Below are positions 61,738-64,000 of a stretch of DNA of 64,000 nt, in pieces. Location of the stretch: NCBI RefSeq assembly GCF_001750165.1, contig NZ_CP015411.1, positions 4,784,501 through 4,848,500 of the forward strand. The letters run 5' to 3'. A program made the translations under genes and the position numbers. The notes beneath the pieces are model-generated. The model made no database searches, had not been told where the DNA came from, and saw only the letters and a list, made by a program, of their open reading frames with translations. The DNA is from Pseudoalteromonas luteoviolacea (GTDB lineage Bacteria; Pseudomonadota; Gammaproteobacteria; Enterobacterales; Alteromonadaceae). How positions within the stretch are numbered: the stretch's first letter is position 1; every line of letters starts with the position of its first letter.

Positions 61738-62366
61738 ACCGTCGAAAAGCGGCTAAACATATCTGTTTATATGAAGGGGTCATTGCACACTTGTATGTCG
61801 ACACAAGAGGCAATGTGACTTTAGGTGCAGGCTTTCATATTACCGACGCCAAGGCACTAAGCAAGTTGGCTCTACGCGAGAAAGCAACCCACAAAGCGGC
61901 GAGTCGTGCAGTGAAAATACAAGAATTCGAGACCATTGCACGCCTACCAGCAGGACAGCTAGCGAGTTGGTATGAGTCACATTGCAAATTGTATTTACCA
62001 CAGCAAGAATGTGTAAAATTATTAGAAAAGAAAGTTGCCGAGTTTGAAGGTGAACTCTGCCGCCTTTTTAGTCCCAAAAACGGCTATATCCCCTTTCACC
62101 GTATGCCGCCAAATGTGCAGCTTGCTCTGCTCGATATGGCATATAATTTAGGCACACCTAATTTAAGCCGCGCTTGGCCTAACCTATTACACGCTATTCG
62201 CACTGAAAACTGGCCGCAAGCAGCCAAAGAATGTCACCGAAAACACGTCAGTAAAGCGCGAAATAACGCCACAGAGCGCTTATTTAAGCAAAGTGGTTCC
62301 ACCAGCATATTACAAAGATTCGGCCACTTTATCCTTGCCAAAGCACTCTCTCAGTTTAAGCGTTAA
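61716..62366 (+). CDS. Lysozyme-like (pesticin/GH24-type) muramidase
   Basis: A 216-residue protein, probably starting with TTG at 61716 behind AAAAGG. The N-terminal ICLYEGVIAHLYVDTRGNVT and LGAGFHITD match the pesticin/T4-lysozyme active site: catalytic Glu in LYEG, then Asp/Thr in VDTRG. LLDMAYNLGTPNLSRAWPNL is a typical lysozyme helix. No signal peptide is seen, so it may be exported by a dedicated system or act as a prophage-like endolysin. The gene overlaps the membrane-protein gene and converges with thpR (11-nt overlap). Confidence 0.75.
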   Translation: MFQFNTINRRKAAKHICLYEGVIAHLYVDTRGNVTLGAGFHITDAKALSKLALREKATHKAASRAVKIQEFETIARLPAGQLASWYESHCKLYLPQQECVKLLEKKVAEFEGELCRLFSPKNGYIPFHRMPPNVQLALLDMAYNLGTPNLSRAWPNLLHAIRTENWPQAAKECHRKHVSKARNNATERLFKQSGSTSILQRFGHFILAKALSQFKR

Positions 62367-62880
62367 GCGCAAACGTCTCGACTGGCGTGTAATGAAGCCC
62401 GTCATCAAGGGAGTGTGACTGATATAAATGGAAGTGCGTCACATCCAGTGAAAAAGGTTCGATAGGTACATCCACTAGAGGCATAGGCTTAACACCGCGA
62501 AACAAAGTTATATGGGGTGAAAACGGATAAGGGTTTCGGTACAGTCCTAACTTCTCCCCATATTCACGCAGAGGCTCTGCAAGGCTGCGCAATGCGGCAT
62601 TTATGTGATCGGGCTGCAAATAAAATATCCCATTATGAGACCAATACCCAGTGCTCGCAAAGTGCAACTGAAAAAACGGCAACATTAAGCGATTAGCGAA
62701 TGCAATGACATCATCTTCTTGCGCCTTATCTACCTGCGCAAGAAAGGCCAGCGTCAAATGCCAATTGCGAGACAACGTCGGTGCTTTTTTTGCTTTCACA
62801 TGCTGACTAAGCCAGCTTTGAATATGTGTTGTCTGTTGCGGCGCCAGCCCAATACCAAAAAACAGCCGCTTTGCTGCCAC
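62356..62880 (-). CDS. thpR: RNA 2',3'-cyclic phosphodiesterase (2'-5' RNA ligase family)
   Basis: A 174-residue 2H phosphoesterase. Both catalytic HxT motifs are present (WHLTLAFL near residue 42 and PHITLFRG near 125), and FFGIGLAP at the start is typical. It opens 2',3'-cyclic phosphates on RNA ends. The GTG start overlaps the stop of the upstream gene by 1 nt. Confidence 0.9.
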   Translation of the reverse strand: MAAKRLFFGIGLAPQQTTHIQSWLSQHVKAKKAPTLSRNWHLTLAFLAQVDKAQEDDVIAFANRLMLPFFQLHFASTGYWSHNGIFYLQPDHINAALRSLAEPLREYGEKLGLYRNPYPFSPHITLFRGVKPMPLVDVPIEPFSLDVTHFHLYQSHSLDDGLHYTPVETFALNA

Positions 62881-63398
62881 TATTTGAATACCACGGTTTG
62901 ATGACTGGGCTTATATACTCTCGTTTGCGGGGAGGTCCACTTACCTTGCTTGAAATACTCAGTCGCCACACTAAATTGACCTGCTTTAAAGCGGCTGGTC
63001 GACTTCACTTGCGTGATCCCATCTTGATTACCCACCACTTGTTCATAGGCTGCAAATTCAGAGTCATTGATCACCTCAATCCTTCCCGAGGTATAAAACC
63101 CAGCAGTGGTAAAGTAATAAAATACCAATGACTGCTTTTGTTTATCCCAAAAAATCAGCGACTCGCCACCATAGTCACCATTATTGATAGAGTGTAATGT
63201 CCGAATGGCGGTGCCATTGAGTGCACGCTCCCAACGGCTTACATCCTGTACTGCCGGTGCATCCGCGGACACACGAAAACTGGCTTCCCAAGTGCCCAAA
63301 TAAGGCGCAAACGCCTTCAACTCCTTTGCCAAATCCGCAGACCAGGCTAATGGGTTGTATATACATATTAAACATAATCCCCACCGCAGCGCGTTCAT
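62880..63398 (-). CDS. Exported lipocalin-like protein (DUF1579-like), function unknown
   Basis: About 172 residues from the ATG at 63398, which follows AAGGGGAAA; 21 further codons are open upstream without support. The signal peptide (MNALRWGLCLICIYNPLAWS) is followed by a beta-rich domain starting FAPYLGTWEASFRVS, with GESLIFWDKQKQSLVFYYF, like DUF1579 calycin-type proteins that bind small ligands. Its stop overlaps the thpR start by 1 nt, so the two are in one operon. Confidence 0.7.
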   Translation of the reverse strand: MNALRWGLCLICIYNPLAWSADLAKELKAFAPYLGTWEASFRVSADAPAVQDVSRWERALNGTAIRTLHSINNGDYGGESLIFWDKQKQSLVFYYFTTAGFYTSGRIEVINDSEFAAYEQVVGNQDGITQVKSTSRFKAGQFSVATEYFKQGKWTSPQTRVYKPSHQTVVFK

Positions 63399-63470
63399 TG
63401 TCTTTCCCCTTGTTTTTGAGTAAAAACGAATCTGCTTTAACTGTAGTGTGCGAGTACGCAAAGCACAAAA

Positions 63471-63492
63471 AAAGCGCTCTTATGAGCGCTTT
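63471..63492 (-). terminator. Terminator of the gene at the right edge
   Basis: AAAGCGCTC (63471-63479) and GAGCGCTTT (63484-63492) form a perfect 9-bp stem with a TTAT loop. On the minus strand a run of seven T follows. It ends the right-edge gene before the lipocalin-like gene. Confidence 0.8.
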
Positions 63493-63504
63493 ATCAGGAC
63501 GTAT

Positions 63505-64000
63505 TTACGCTTTTTTGTCAGCCGAAAAGTACTTACGTCGCATTAAATCATGGACCACCAACTCTTGTTCACGACCATACGCTTTAAACATTCGATTATT
63601 GTGCATATGTAATAGTGAGCTCAACAATGAATCTTTAGTACAATTGAGCTGTTGATCTGCGATCTGTTGATTCAATACCTGCACCACAGGTGCAGCGCTT
63701 TGTTGCCATTGCTCTAATATACTCAACATAGCCGTTTGTACCTCATCACAATGCTGTACTTGATCAGGCACCAATTTAACAAAGTCATCATCCAGCTTTT
63801 CTTGGTAATCACGATAACGATTACCAAGCTGTTTACGCAGCACACTGGTCTCATTAAACTCGCGTCCAAATCCTTCTCTAAGTTGACTCACCAGCGCAAA
63901 GCGTGCTTCATCAGTATATTCAAAGAGATTAAGTAGTCTATGTGTACACGCCAGTGCAACACGCCAACGCACGTCTTCACCGTATTCGTCTATCAATCCA
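63505..64000 (-). CDS. C-terminal part of a thiopeptide/lantibiotic dehydratase-type protein (partial)
   Basis: The frame is open to the right edge, so only the last 165 residues or so are present. They resemble the C-terminal domain of LanB/SpaB_C and thiopeptide-type bacteriocin proteins: EYGEDVRWRVALACTHRLLN, then LREGFGREFNETSVLRKQLG and NRYRDYQEKLDDDF. Such domains remove glutamate or bind modified peptides in RiPP maturation. No precursor peptide with matching Cys content is seen here, so the rest of the cluster would lie to the right. The family is judged from this tail only. Confidence 0.5.
   Translation of the reverse strand, partial: GLIDEYGEDVRWRVALACTHRLLNLFEYTDEARFALVSQLREGFGREFNETSVLRKQLGNRYRDYQEKLDDDFVKLVPDQVQHCDEVQTAMLSILEQWQQSAAPVVQVLNQQIADQQLNCTKDSLLSSLLHMHNNRMFKAYGREQELVVHDLMRRKYFSADKKA

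Overview
The window looks like chromosomal DNA of a marine gammaproteobacterium of the Alteromonadales, most like Pseudoalteromonas. This rests on moderate AT richness, short intergenic gaps, Fur-type iron boxes, many TonB-dependent and type I/II secretion functions, GlyGly-CTERM surface proteins, and protein families common in that group (IDO/PrnB-like dioxygenase, FagA-FumC, TIGR02450, DUF454, DUF938). The assignment is inferred from gene content; no rRNA or tRNA gene was found in the window.

Layout. 0-2.1 kb: a tryptophan-type catabolic pair (kynureninase-like, IDO/PrnB-like) with a divergent Lrp/AsnC regulator. 2.1-7.8 kb: a MASE1-CHASE hybrid histidine kinase overlapping an alpha/beta hydrolase, a GNAT-like protein and a convergent methyltransferase. 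7.9-11.5 kb: an iron-controlled fagA-fumC operon behind a near-perfect Fur palindrome, then two tandem paralogous Cys-rich lipoproteins. 11.5-16.8 kb: a quinone oxidoreductase with a divergent LysR regulator, an SDR, a DUF2306-like membrane protein and a membrane-bound AraC regulator. 16.9-22.5 kb: an NIT-type chemoreceptor, a secreted CBM5-GH5 endoglucanase, a heme oxygenase with a DUF454 partner, and a TlpA-like thioredoxin.

22.9-37.3 kb holds a complete Has hemophore system: ECF sigma factor (hasI), anti-sigma (hasS), receptor (hasR), hemophore (hasA), type I exporter (hasD, hasE) and a dedicated ExbB-ExbD-TonB. Two large GloVer-repeat, GlyGly-CTERM surface proteins lie between the has genes; one is coupled by a 1-nt overlap to hasD. 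A decayed third copy sits after hasE. The hemophore keeps the Tyr/His heme pair but has Tyr where Serratia HasA has His32.

37.3-45 kb is an accessory, partly decayed island. It contains two modules of the same design: a small XRE regulator, a polytopic membrane protein of 180-195 residues, and tandem genes for tiny peptides with double-glycine leaders (three on +, two on -). None of the peptides is longer than 43 residues. In both modules the peptide genes multiplied together with the tail of the gene before them. A secreted collagen-like protein and a frameshifted sensor gene lie between the modules. This is the best candidate for an undescribed system.

45-64 kb is mostly core or common accessory: a DeoR-type regulator with glmS, a two-lobed retropepsin-like protein, a MacAB-like efflux operon with a divergent sigma54 two-component system and a candidate sigma54 promoter plus UAS, a membrane-bound LytTR regulator with a TonB-type receptor, an MltD-like transglycosylase, a lysozyme-like protein, ThpR, and at the right edge the C-terminus of a lantibiotic dehydratase/thiopeptide-type protein.
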